A DNA stretch of 39,771 bases, from positions 1 through 39,771 of the forward strand of contig SKKD01000180.1 of NCBI GenBank assembly GCA_007121655.1, read 5' to 3'. Position 1 is the first letter of the stretch. Every line of letters starts with the position of its first letter. Under the pieces are notes generated by a model. That model did no database searches. It was given only the letters and a program-made list of their open reading frames with translations, and had not been told where the DNA came from. The DNA is from Desulfonatronovibrio sp. (GTDB lineage: Bacteria > Desulfobacterota > Desulfovibrionia > Desulfovibrionales > Desulfonatronovibrionaceae). Shown one piece after another: positions 8,014-15,611 of the stretch. A program made the position numbers and the translations under genes.

Positions 8014-8442
8014 ATGACCGAAGACAGACCACTCGCGCCCCTGCACAATAGAGTTTACGGAGAAATCGTCTACTGGATCACTTTCACCTCTTGCCTCATA
8101 TGTTTTGTGGGCCCCATGTTCTCAATGATCTGGCCGGATAAAAACGCCATGAACCCATATTTTACCTACGCCATGGTTTTTGAAGGCATGACCGGATCGG
8201 AGATATGGATGGCCCTCTACGGGGACTGGCCATGGTTTCACAGCGTGTGGTGGAATAACTTCTTTACCGGGGACGGCTTCACCATGTTCGGGATAACCCT
8301 GGGAACCACAGTGGCCGTCTGGGCACTGATTCCCACCATGTTTGTTTTTGCCGGAAACAAGCAGCCCCAGTACGTTATTTTCAGCCTCATTGTGGTTTTT
8401 ATGGTTATATTTGCCGCATCAGGGATAGTGCGCATCGGATAA
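8014..8442 (+). CDS. Small membrane protein, partner of the TSUP transporter
   Basis: A 142-residue protein with three clear hydrophobic segments (about 20-40, 90-110 and 117-138) and a tryptophan-rich loop between the first two (MALYGDWPWFHSVWWNN). The ATG at 8014 has a GGAGG site nine bases upstream, and the gene starts 30 bases after the TSUP gene, so they form one unit. I do not recognise a named family. A stabilising or regulatory subunit of the transporter is the simplest guess. Confidence 0.75.
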   Translation: MTEDRPLAPLHNRVYGEIVYWITFTSCLICFVGPMFSMIWPDKNAMNPYFTYAMVFEGMTGSEIWMALYGDWPWFHSVWWNNFFTGDGFTMFGITLGTTVAVWALIPTMFVFAGNKQPQYVIFSLIVVFMVIFAASGIVRIG

Positions 8443-8455
8443 TGAAAAGTCCTGT

Positions 8456-8509
8456 CCCGGGTCCAGACGGTCCACCGGGCTGTTTTAAGATTACTGTCCC
8501 TGCAGGGAC
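8456..8509. promoter_or_regulatory. Two inverted repeats before the stress-protein gene
   Basis: CCCGG/CCGGG arms (8456-8479, followed by CTGTTTT) could form a weak terminator for the TSUP unit. Next comes the perfect 14-base palindrome GTCCCTGCAGGGAC (8496-8509), 59 bases before the universal stress protein start. The palindrome may be an operator or part of the leader structure. Confidence 0.35.
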
Positions 8510-8567
8510 CATCCTGCGGGAACCCATCACTTTAACGTCAGCCAGCGTGCTGTAAAGGAGATAATTC

Positions 8568-9020
8568 ATGCCTAAAATCAAAAGGATCCTGCTGCCGGTT
8601 GCTTTTTCCGAAAATGATCTCCTGGCCGCGGAATATGCCCAGGATATTGCCAGGTGCTCGGGGGCTGAAATAGTCCTGCTGCACATTACCAGGCCCTCTG
8701 ATTTTCTCGGCGAAGACGTCCTGCAGACCTTGCACAAGGATTACGTGAGCTATGAGAAAGAAGCAGCGGACAAGCTCATGGAGGCCTTTATTCAAAAGTC
8801 ACTGGAAGGGGTCAGAGTGACCGGCAGGGAAGTGGTCAGGGGAAACCCGTCGGACGAGATCCTGAAGTACGCCCTGCACAATGATATTCAGATGATCGTC
8901 ATCGCTACCCACTGCCGCAGGGGACTGGAGACCATGTTTGTGGGATCGGTGGCTGAAAGGGTGATCAAGAAGGCCTCCTGCCCGGTTTTGGCCGTACATC
9001 CTCCGTGCAGGCTGGAGTAA
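8568..9020 (+). CDS. Universal stress protein (UspA family)
   Basis: A single-domain Usp of 150 residues, the usual family length, starting KIKRILLPVAFSEN and ending with the beta-strand ASCPVLAVHPP. Usp proteins dimerise in the cytoplasm. Those with G-x2-G-x9-G-(S/T) bind ATP. Here the final GS (126-127) is kept, but both earlier glycines are replaced: A113-T-H-C116. This predicts weak or absent ATP binding. A GGAG site six bases before the ATG supports the start. The gene stands after the TSUP pair with its own 125-base leader and is followed by a 30-base palindrome. Confidence 0.92.
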   Translation: MPKIKRILLPVAFSENDLLAAEYAQDIARCSGAEIVLLHITRPSDFLGEDVLQTLHKDYVSYEKEAADKLMEAFIQKSLEGVRVTGREVVRGNPSDEILKYALHNDIQMIVIATHCRRGLETMFVGSVAERVIKKASCPVLAVHPPCRLE

Positions 9021-9087
9021 ATATCAGGCCCGCCCTGCTGATACACCGAGATAGAGATTCAACTGAAGAGGAAGTTGGTTTGTGCCG

Positions 9088-9117
9088 TCACCGTAAGACC
9101 TGCAGGTCTTACGGTGA
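9088..9117. terminator. Perfect 30-bp palindrome after the stress-protein gene
   Basis: TCACCGTAAGACCTG meets its exact complement with no gap, so a 13-base stem with a TGCA loop can form in RNA. A run of seven T (9130-9136) follows 12 bases later, not directly as in a canonical terminator. It may end the stress-protein transcript or be a two-sided protein site. Confidence 0.5.
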
Positions 9118-9177
9118 ATTGTTCGGAAATTTTTTTACCCAAACTGAGCGATTCTGTATGTGACTGCCCAGCATCAC

Positions 9178-9256
9178 TGTCATGGCGAGAACCCGAAAGG
9201 TGCCTGACAATCTCATGCATAATTAGCAGAGACTGCTGCGCTTTGCTCCAATGACA
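9178..9256. repeat. REP-like element, diverged third copy
   Basis: TGTCATGGCGAG at the left faces CTCCAATGACA at the right, with the internal pieces GACAATCTC and CTGCTGCGCTTTGCTC. These are the hallmark words of the CTCGCAATGACA repeats at 3110 and 39337, in a shorter and more mutated form. No coding capacity. Confidence 0.55.
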
Positions 9257-9393
9257 GGGAAAATCACTAAGTTTAGGTTTTAATAAAATATGTTCACGGC
9301 GGATGTCTGCAAGTGTTTATTGTTTACATTGGGAAACATTTAAAAGTTTCAATCCAGATTCTTCTTTCGGATGAAAACTAAATAGAGAAACTT

Positions 9394-9762
9394 ATGCAGG
9401 AAAGAAAGCGTCACCCCTTCCTTACTCTTTGGCTGGTAGTCATCATCGGGGCGAATTCCATAGAAGCCTTCAGGCAGTTTTATTTCCCGGAAATGTTCTT
9501 GGAAACATACCCTGAGACACCTGAATGGTTATTTGTAGGCATAGGTCTGCTGGCCGGAGTAAACATAGCTTTGGGTACAGCACTGTTTTTCTGGAAAAAA
9601 TGGGCTTTCTGGGGTTTTTTTGTCTTCAGTCTTGGTGGAGTGCTGCTGTATCTTCAAGCCGGAGTGGGGTTGCAGGCACTGTTCGGATTAATGGGTGTAG
9701 CCGTATTATATATCGCCCTTCAAATGGGGGGGGTGAATAAAGGCTGGATTCAATTGGACTAA
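9394..9762 (+). CDS. Small integral membrane protein, unknown function
   Basis: A 122-residue protein with four hydrophobic segments (about 8-24, 45-66, 69-87 and 92-110). It has the pattern FLTLWL near the N-terminus, WKKWAFWGFF in the middle and ALQMGG..KGW near the C-terminus. I have the impression of a widespread but uncharacterised small membrane family with this pattern, without an assigned function. The ribosome-binding site is weak (GAGAAAC before the ATG). It stands alone between a repeat and the long sat leader. The final lysine-containing tail is probably cytoplasmic. Confidence 0.7.
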   Translation: MQERKRHPFLTLWLVVIIGANSIEAFRQFYFPEMFLETYPETPEWLFVGIGLLAGVNIALGTALFFWKKWAFWGFFVFSLGGVLLYLQAGVGLQALFGLMGVAVLYIALQMGGVNKGWIQLD

Positions 9763-9868
9763 AGAACCATGTACCTGCAAAAATTTGTTTGCGCCATGGC
9801 GTAATTTTTTTGCCGGTTCTGGAAAAATAAATAAAGTCAAGCTCCTGATGAACATAAAAAAGTCTAAA

Positions 9869-9888
9869 AATCTTTTATTAAAAAGATT
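9869..9888. terminator. AT-only hairpin after the small membrane gene
   Basis: AATCTTTT and AAAAGATT are exact 8-base arms with an ATTA loop, followed two bases later by TTTTTT. The stem has only two GC pairs, so it is a weak terminator or an operator. It lies in the 400-base gap before sat, which is otherwise AT-rich. Confidence 0.35.
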
Positions 9889-10009
9889 GATTTTTTATGT
9901 GAAAAAAAGTATTATCTATTTTTCTACACAATGAACAGGATGAAAAGCCTTTTTTTCTGGGCAATTGTTTTCAATTCGCTGTCAGCCTTTTCAGCAGGCT
10001 GTTTATAAT

Positions 10010-10042
10010 TAATCCGGTGACCTGTTATAATCCGGTGATCTG
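10010..10042. repeat. Direct repeat upstream of the sat promoter
   Basis: TAATCCGGTGACCTG (10010-10024) recurs 18 bases later as TAATCCGGTGATCTG (10028-10042), with one mismatch. The repeats end 45 bases before the proposed -35 element of sat, so they could be tandem sites for an activator. Confidence 0.4.
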
Positions 10043-10086
10043 AAAGACAATCAATTATTTTTATAATTTCCGGCCAAAATTAAATG

Positions 10087-10115
10087 TTGCAAGTTGTAAA
10101 ATTTGTCTATAACAT
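10087..10115 (+). promoter_or_regulatory. Candidate sigma-70 promoter of sat
   Basis: TTGCAA (10087-10092) and TAACAT (10110-10115) are 17 bases apart. Transcription would begin near 10122, about 50 bases before the sat start. The match is moderate and chosen by eye. Confidence 0.4.
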
Positions 10116-10131
10116 GTTCTTAAATTCACAA
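10114..10131. promoter_or_regulatory. Rex-like operator candidate at the sat start site
   Basis: ATGTTCTTAAATTCACAA matches the Rex consensus TTGTG-N8-CACAA at 8 of 10 half-site positions and overlaps the -10 element and predicted start point of sat. Rex is an NADH-responsive repressor known to control sat in Desulfovibrio vulgaris. The 5' half is imperfect, so this is only a candidate. Confidence 0.35.
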
Positions 10132-10171
10132 GGCAATAAACTCAAAATAAACAATTTAAGGAGGTTTGACA

Positions 10172-11470
10172 ATGTCCAAACTGTTACCCCCTCATGGAGG
10201 GAAAGGTTTAACCGTAACTCTGCTGGAAGGTTCCGAAAGGGACGCTGAGCTTAAGAAAGCTCAGGGTCTTAGGAAAGTAGAAATAAGCCGCGGCGAGCGC
10301 GGAGATCTGATCATGATCGGCACCGGCGGATTCAGCCCCCTGGGTGGTTTTATGACCAGGGAAGACTGGAAGGGCGTATGTGAGAACATGCTCCTGGCCG
10401 ACGGTACCTTCTGGCCGGTTCCTGTCAACCTTTCCGTATCCAAGGAAGATTTTGACGCAATAAATGACGGCGACGAGGTTGCTCTGTATTTCGCTGAAAA
10501 AGACGAATTCATGGCTACCATGAAGATCACCCAGAAGTGGGAAAAATCCGAAGACGACAAGAAGTGGGAATGCGAGACGGTCTACAAGGGTCAGGGCGAA
10601 GAAAGCGCGGACGACGTTTTCTGGAAAATAGCCATGGAAGATCATCCCGGGGTTCAGCGCGTAATGGCCGACAAGAATTATTTTCTGGCCGGACCTGTTA
10701 AGGTTTTGAGCGAAGGAGACTTTCCCACCAAGTTCAAGGGTACATATATGCGTCCTGCCGATGCCAGGGCGGAATTCGACAAGCGCGGATGGGGCACGGT
10801 CGCGGCCCTGCAGCTCAGGAATCCCATGCACCGCTCTCACGAGCATCTGGTAAAAATCGCCATTGAAGTCTGCGACGGAGCATTCATTCATTCACTCATC
10901 GGTGCCCTTAAGCCCGGCGACATTCCGGCTGAAGTGCGCATCGAATGCATCAACACCCTGATTGACGGCTATTTTGTAAAAGACTTCGCGGTTCAGGGCG
11001 GATATCCCCTGGACATGCGCTATGCCGGTCCCAGGGAAGCCCTGCTGCATGCCACCTTCAGGCAGAATTACGGCGTGTCTCACATGATCATCGGCCGTGA
11101 CCACGCAGGCGTGGGCGACTTTTATACCCTGTTTGAAGCCCAGGAGATCTTTGACCGCATTCCCTACGCCCAGGAAGGTTGCCCGGATCCAGGAAAGGCA
11201 CTGCTCTGCAAGCCTTTGAAGATCGACTGGACCTTCTACTGCAAAAAGTGCGACGGCATGGCCTCCATGAGGACCTGCCCCCACGGCAAGGACGACCGGG
11301 TAATCCTTTCCGGAACCAAGCTGCGCAAGGCCCTGTCCGATGGTGAGCCTGTGGTTGACCACTTCGGACGCGAGGAAGTTCTGGAAATTCTGCGTGAATA
11401 CTATGCCGGCCTGACCGAAAAGGTCGAGGTCAAAATGCAGAAGGCCGCTTCCGGCGCAGATATGAAGTAG
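10172..11470 (+). CDS. sat: Dissimilatory ATP sulfurylase (sulfate adenylyltransferase)
   Basis: The enzyme makes APS and pyrophosphate from sulfate and ATP, the first cytoplasmic step of sulfate reduction. The 432-residue length fits the prokaryotic homo-oligomeric form. Visible hallmarks are [11 protein letters not shown] (214-224) with the H-x2-H of the adenylyltransferase site, GRDHAGVG (308-315), and a zinc ribbon C357-x2-C360...C369-x-H371 typical of sulfate-reducer and archaeal enzymes. The start is ATG 10172, seven bases after AAGGAGG (10158-10164); a TTG two codons earlier is too close to that site. It is the first of the sat-apr-qmo series and has its own leader and terminator. Confidence 0.98.
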   Translation: MSKLLPPHGGKGLTVTLLEGSERDAELKKAQGLRKVEISRGERGDLIMIGTGGFSPLGGFMTREDWKGVCENMLLADGTFWPVPVNLSVSKEDFDAINDGDEVALYFAEKDEFMATMKITQKWEKSEDDKKWECETVYKGQGEESADDVFWKIAMEDHPGVQRVMADKNYFLAGPVKVLSEGDFPTKFKGTYMRPADARAEFDKRGWGTVAALQLRNPMHRSHEHLVKIAIEVCDGAFIHSLIGALKPGDIPAEVRIECINTLIDGYFVKDFAVQGGYPLDMRYAGPREALLHATFRQNYGVSHMIIGRDHAGVGDFYTLFEAQEIFDRIPYAQEGCPDPGKALLCKPLKIDWTFYCKKCDGMASMRTCPHGKDDRVILSGTKLRKALSDGEPVVDHFGREEVLEILREYYAGLTEKVEVKMQKAASGADMK

Positions 11471-11486
11471 TTTGTTTTTGAAACAA

Positions 11487-11527
11487 GCCGGGTATGGGCT
11501 TGGGGCTTATGCCCGGCATTTTGTTTT
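11487..11527 (+). terminator. Terminator of sat
   Basis: GCCGGGTAT (11487-11495) pairs with ATGCCCGGC (11509-11517, one G-T pair) around a 13-base loop and is followed by ATTTTGTTTT. It lies 17 bases after the sat stop, so aprBA is probably transcribed from its own promoter. Confidence 0.75.
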
Positions 11528-11530
11528 GCC

Positions 11531-11560
11531 TTGACAAGGAAATCTGAACAAAGCTAAACA
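11531..11560 (+). promoter_or_regulatory. Candidate sigma-70 promoter of aprBA
   Basis: TTGACA (11531-11536, consensus) and TAAACA (11555-11560) are separated by 18 bases. This gives an untranslated leader of about 120 bases. The leader contains a bulged hairpin, GGCG-G-ACGG facing CCGT-CGCC (11599-11624), of unknown role. Confidence 0.5.
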
Positions 11561-11686
11561 CGATTTACTCGACAGATTTGTGTACTTTGTTGGGGTGAGG
11601 CGGACGGAAATGTAACCCGTCGCCTGTAGTAGCCCGGATTTAGGGCAAGTTAGAGTTAAAAAAACCTATTATTAAGGAGGACCTCT

Positions 11687-12178
11687 ATGCCAACCTTTGT
11701 ACTTCCAGACAAATGTGACGGCTGCAAGGGCGGAGAAAAAACAGCATGCATGTACATCTGTCCAAATGATCTGATGATTTTGGATCCCGAGGCGATGCTG
11801 GCTTACAACCAAGAGCCTGATGCCTGCTGGGAATGTTACTCATGTGTGAAAATTTGCCCCCAGGGCGCCATCGAAGCCCGTCCCTACGCTGACTTCGCTC
11901 CCATGGGCGGAACCAGTATTCCTATGCGCAGCGGTTCCGACATTATGTGGACCATTCAGTTCCGCAACGGTAACATCAAGCGCTTCAAGTTCCCCATCAG
12001 GACAACCGAGGAAGGCTCCATCAAGCCTTACGAGGGCAAGCCCGAGGCCGGCGACCTGAATAATGAACTGCTGTTCACCATGAGTGAGTTGCCGAAGCCT
12101 ACTAACGTGATCAACAAAAAGATTGAAATCCAAAATCCCGACTATACCGAGACTTGGGTAAATCCTGCTAAATCGTAA
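11687..12178 (+). CDS. aprB: APS reductase beta subunit (ferredoxin-like)
   Basis: AprB passes electrons through two [4Fe-4S] clusters to the FAD of AprA. The 163 residues hold two cluster-binding sets: C10-x2-C13-x7-C21-x3-C25, with the insertion characteristic of AprB, and C47-x2-C50-x2-C53-x3-C57. After about residue 70 comes the cluster-free tail that wraps around AprA in known structures. AAGGAGG lies before the ATG. aprA follows after 44 bases, in the order usual for sulfate reducers. The electron donor is QmoABC, encoded next. Confidence 0.98.
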   Translation: MPTFVLPDKCDGCKGGEKTACMYICPNDLMILDPEAMLAYNQEPDACWECYSCVKICPQGAIEARPYADFAPMGGTSIPMRSGSDIMWTIQFRNGNIKRFKFPIRTTEEGSIKPYEGKPEAGDLNNELLFTMSELPKPTNVINKKIEIQNPDYTETWVNPAKS

Positions 12179-12222
12179 CAATTCGGAAAACTCGATAATT
12201 TTAAGCAAGCAAGGAGGTATTT

Positions 12223-14226
12223 ATGCCTGTTATTCCTTCTAAGAGTCAAAATTTGGGCGTGCCAATCGGCGAGCCGGAGATAAAGGAAATCGATGTTGAT
12301 TGCCTGCTGGTCGGCGGCGGAATGGGGTGTTGCGGCGCTGCGTTCGAAATCAAGCGGTGGGCCGATCCCAATAACATCAGTTATCTGATGGTCGACAAGG
12401 CCTCCCTGGAGCGCTCCGGCGCAGTTGCCCAGGGCCTTTCAGCCATTAACACCTATCTTGGCGACAACACACCTGAAGACTACGCACGCATGGTGCAGAA
12501 CGATCTGATGAAAGTTGTCCGTGAAGACCTGGTCTACGATCTGGGCCGCGTTGTTGACGATTCCGTGCATCTGTTCGAGGAGTGGGGACTGCCCATCTGG
12601 GTAACCGATGATGACGGCAAGCGCCTTGACGGTGCTGTTGCCAAGAAAAAAGGTCTGTCCATCCGCACCGGCGCCAAGCCGGTTCGCTCGGGTCGCTGGC
12701 AGATCATGATCAACGGTGAGTCTTACAAGGTCATCGTGGCCGAGGCCGCCAAAAATGCCATCGGTGAGGAAAATTACATCGAGCGCGTGTTTGTGGTAAA
12801 GCTGCTCCTTGATGCCAACGAGCCCAACCGGGTCGCCGGTGCCGTCGGCTTCTCCGTTCGTGAAAACAAAGTGTACATATTCAAGGCCAACGCCATCCTG
12901 GTAGCCTGCGGCGGAGCGGTCAACGTTTACCGTCCAAGGTCAACCGGTGAAGGTATGGGGCGTGCATGGTATCCGGTTTGGAACGCAGGTTCCACCTACA
13001 CCATGTGTTCCGAAGTAGGCGCAGAAATGACCATGATGGAAAACAGGTTCACGCCCGCCCGCTTTAAGGACGGTTACGGTCCTGTCGGCGCATGGTTCCT
13101 GCTCTTCAAGGCCAAGGCCACCAACGCCCTGGGTGAAGATTACTGCATTAAGAATGACTATATGATCGATCCTTATCGCAAACTTGGCTACGCAACAGGC
13201 AAAGTCATGCCTGCCTGCCTGCGCAATCACATGACCCTCAAGGAAATGAAAGACGGACTCGGACCCATTTACATGGACACCGCCACCGCCCTGCAGGACA
13301 CTTTTAAGACGCTGAGCAAGAAAGAGCAGAAGCATCTGGAGTCCGAAGCATGGGAAGATTTTCTTGACATGTGTGTCGGCCAGGCCAACCTGTGGGCCTG
13401 CATGAACATAGAGCCTGAACATAAAGGCTCCGAGATGATGCCTACAGAGCCCTATCTGCTTGGTTCTCATTCCGGCTGCTGCGGCATCTGGGTATCAGGT
13501 CCCGACGAAGACTGGGTTCCTGATGAGTACAAGGTTAAGGCCGCCAACGGTAAAGCCTACAACCGCATGACCACGGTCATGGGGCTGTGGACAGCTGCTG
13601 ACGGCGTTGGTGCTTCCGGGCACAAGTTCTCCTCCGGTGCTCACGCCGAAGGACGCATTGCCGCCAAGGCCATGGTCCGCTGGTGCGTTGATCACAAGGA
13701 TTTCAAGCCCGCACTGAAGCAGACCCCCGAAGAACTGGTCAAGATGGTTTACCAGCCCTGGTACAATTATGAAGAACACAAAGGCGGATCGACTGCTCCG
13801 GATATCAATCCCAAGTATATCACTCCGCGTAACTTCATGATGCGTCTGATTAAGTACAGTGATGAGTACGGCGGCGGTTGTTCAACGTACTACACCACTT
13901 CTGAAGCCCTGCTGTCCACCTTGAGCGAACACATGGACATGCTGCAGGAAGATTCCCTGAAACTGTGTGCCCGTGATCTTCACGAACTGCTTCGCGCCTG
14001 GGAAAACTACCACAGGCTGTGGACTGTTCGTCTGCATACCATGCACATCAGGTTCCGCAAGGAATCCAGATATCCCGGCTTCTACTACCGGGCCGACTTC
14101 ATGGATCTGAACGAGGAAGAGTGGCTTTGCTTCACCAATTCCAAGTATGATCCTGAAAAAGGCGAGATGACCTTCTTTAAGAGACCATACATCCAGATCT
14201 TTGACCCGACTTGGGATAAGGCATAA
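12223..14226 (+). CDS. aprA: APS reductase alpha subunit (FAD-containing)
   Basis: AprA reduces adenosine 5'-phosphosulfate to sulfite and AMP in the cytoplasm. The 667-residue length is normal for the dissimilatory enzyme. An FAD-binding Rossmann motif lies at LLVGGGMGCCGAA (28-40), followed by the conserved SGAVAQGLSAIN stretch (about 66-77) near the flavin. It belongs to the fumarate reductase flavoprotein superfamily, with the capping and helical domains expected in the C-terminal half. AAGGAGG precedes the ATG. The gene ends the aprBA unit, and a strong terminator follows. Confidence 0.98.
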   Translation: MPVIPSKSQNLGVPIGEPEIKEIDVDCLLVGGGMGCCGAAFEIKRWADPNNISYLMVDKASLERSGAVAQGLSAINTYLGDNTPEDYARMVQNDLMKVVREDLVYDLGRVVDDSVHLFEEWGLPIWVTDDDGKRLDGAVAKKKGLSIRTGAKPVRSGRWQIMINGESYKVIVAEAAKNAIGEENYIERVFVVKLLLDANEPNRVAGAVGFSVRENKVYIFKANAILVACGGAVNVYRPRSTGEGMGRAWYPVWNAGSTYTMCSEVGAEMTMMENRFTPARFKDGYGPVGAWFLLFKAKATNALGEDYCIKNDYMIDPYRKLGYATGKVMPACLRNHMTLKEMKDGLGPIYMDTATALQDTFKTLSKKEQKHLESEAWEDFLDMCVGQANLWACMNIEPEHKGSEMMPTEPYLLGSHSGCCGIWVSGPDEDWVPDEYKVKAANGKAYNRMTTVMGLWTAADGVGASGHKFSSGAHAEGRIAAKAMVRWCVDHKDFKPALKQTPEELVKMVYQPWYNYEEHKGGSTAPDINPKYITPRNFMMRLIKYSDEYGGGCSTYYTTSEALLSTLSEHMDMLQEDSLKLCARDLHELLRAWENYHRLWTVRLHTMHIRFRKESRYPGFYYRADFMDLNEEEWLCFTNSKYDPEKGEMTFFKRPYIQIFDPTWDKA

Positions 14227-14232
14227 TTAACC

Positions 14233-14264
14233 GGCTGCGGGCTCTTCAGCCCGCAGCCTTTTTT
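14233..14264 (+). terminator. Strong Rho-independent terminator after aprA
   Basis: GGCTGCGGGCT and AGCCCGCAGCC form an 11-base perfect stem with a CTTC loop, followed at once by six T. It begins 6 bases after the aprA stop. Confidence 0.95.
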
Positions 14265-14357
14265 ATGGTCTAAGTCCGAGCTGAAGTAGTTTCAGGGTTT
14301 CAGTTTGGCCTTAGGCCATTTTCGTAAGATAAGGCAAATAATCAGGGAGGATTTAGA

Positions 14358-15605
14358 ATGTCCAATAACAGTATTCTTGTAATCGGCGGCGGATTCAGCG
14401 GCTTGACAGCTGCATTGGAAGCCGCGGAAGTGGGACACGAGGTGTTCATTGTGGAGAAAATGCCATATCTTGGAGGACGTGTGGCGCAGCTTAAGCATTA
14501 TTTTCCTAAACTTTGTCCTCCCTCCTGCGGCTTGGAAATTAACTTTCAGAGGATTAAAAATAATCCCAGGGTAAAATTTTTTACCATGGCCGAAGTTGTT
14601 TCCGTTTCCGGTGGTCCCGGCAACTACGAGGTGAAAATTAAAATCAAGCCCAGGTACGTCAACAACAACTGTACGGCCTGCGACAAATGTGTTGAAGTTT
14701 GCCCGGTGGAAAGAGACAGCGACTTCGATTTCAATCTTGATAAAACCAAGGCAATCTACCGGCCGCATCTGATGTCCTTTCCCATGAGATATGTGATCGA
14801 CGATCAGGTTTGCGAAGGTACCGCCTGCGCCAAGTGTGTCGAAGCCTGTGAATACCAGGCCATTGATCTCGAGGAAAAGGAAAAGGAAATTACATTGAAT
14901 GTCGGTTCCCTGATGGTTGCCACCGGCTGGGTTCCCTACGACGTGAAAAAACTGATCCACCTTGGTGGCGGCCAGATATCAAACGTTATCACCAATATGC
15001 AGATGGAAAGGCTGGCTGCTCCCGCCGGACCCACAGACGGGAAAATACAACGACCTTCGGACGGCGCCGAACCAAAGAGAATCGCTTTTGTTCAGTGCGC
15101 GGGATCAAGGGATCAGAATCACCTGGACTACTGCTCTTACATTTGCTGCATGGCTTCTCTTAAGCATTGCACCTATATTCGGGAACAATATCCTGATGCT
15201 GAAGTGGTTGTTTACTACATCGATCTTCGGGCTCCGGGCAGATATGAAAAGTTTCTTCATAAAATCGAACAGGATGAAAAGGTGCTGATGGTCAAGGGCA
15301 AAGTCGCCAAGATCGAAGAAGAGGTTGATACCGGAGATGTTATTGTTACCGCTGAAGACATAATGGGCGGAGTGAAAAAAGAGGAAAAATTTAATCTGGT
15401 TGTTTTAGCCACAGGAATGCAGCCTTCGGTTGCTGTTGAGGAGTCTATCCTTGACGTACCCAAAGATGACCATGGATTTATCATCGGCGGTGAGGAAAAG
15501 GGTGTTTTCGCCGTTGGATGCGCCAAAATGCCGCTGGATGTAATGACATCCGCCGAGACCGCTACCGGCGCGGCCCTGAAAGCTATTCAAACGGTTAGGA
15601 GGTAA
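14358..15605 (+). CDS. qmoA: Quinone-interacting oxidoreductase subunit QmoA
   Basis: QmoA is the HdrA-like flavoprotein of the membrane complex that links the menaquinone pool to APS reductase. The 415 residues start with a Rossmann FAD motif (GGGFSG, 10-15). Two cysteine groups follow, C105-x2-C108-x2-C111-x3-C115 and C152-x4-C157-x2-C160-x3-C164, which can hold clusters. A second nucleotide-binding half ends with the FAVGCAKMPLDVMTSAETATGA segment typical of HdrA-type proteins. GGGAGG before the ATG supports the start. qmoB begins 6 bases after the stop, and its AGGAGG overlaps the end of qmoA, so they are translated together. Confidence 0.97.
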   Translation: MSNNSILVIGGGFSGLTAALEAAEVGHEVFIVEKMPYLGGRVAQLKHYFPKLCPPSCGLEINFQRIKNNPRVKFFTMAEVVSVSGGPGNYEVKIKIKPRYVNNNCTACDKCVEVCPVERDSDFDFNLDKTKAIYRPHLMSFPMRYVIDDQVCEGTACAKCVEACEYQAIDLEEKEKEITLNVGSLMVATGWVPYDVKKLIHLGGGQISNVITNMQMERLAAPAGPTDGKIQRPSDGAEPKRIAFVQCAGSRDQNHLDYCSYICCMASLKHCTYIREQYPDAEVVVYYIDLRAPGRYEKFLHKIEQDEKVLMVKGKVAKIEEEVDTGDVIVTAEDIMGGVKKEEKFNLVVLATGMQPSVAVEESILDVPKDDHGFIIGGEEKGVFAVGCAKMPLDVMTSAETATGAALKAIQTVRR

Positions 15606-15611
15606 GTCACA

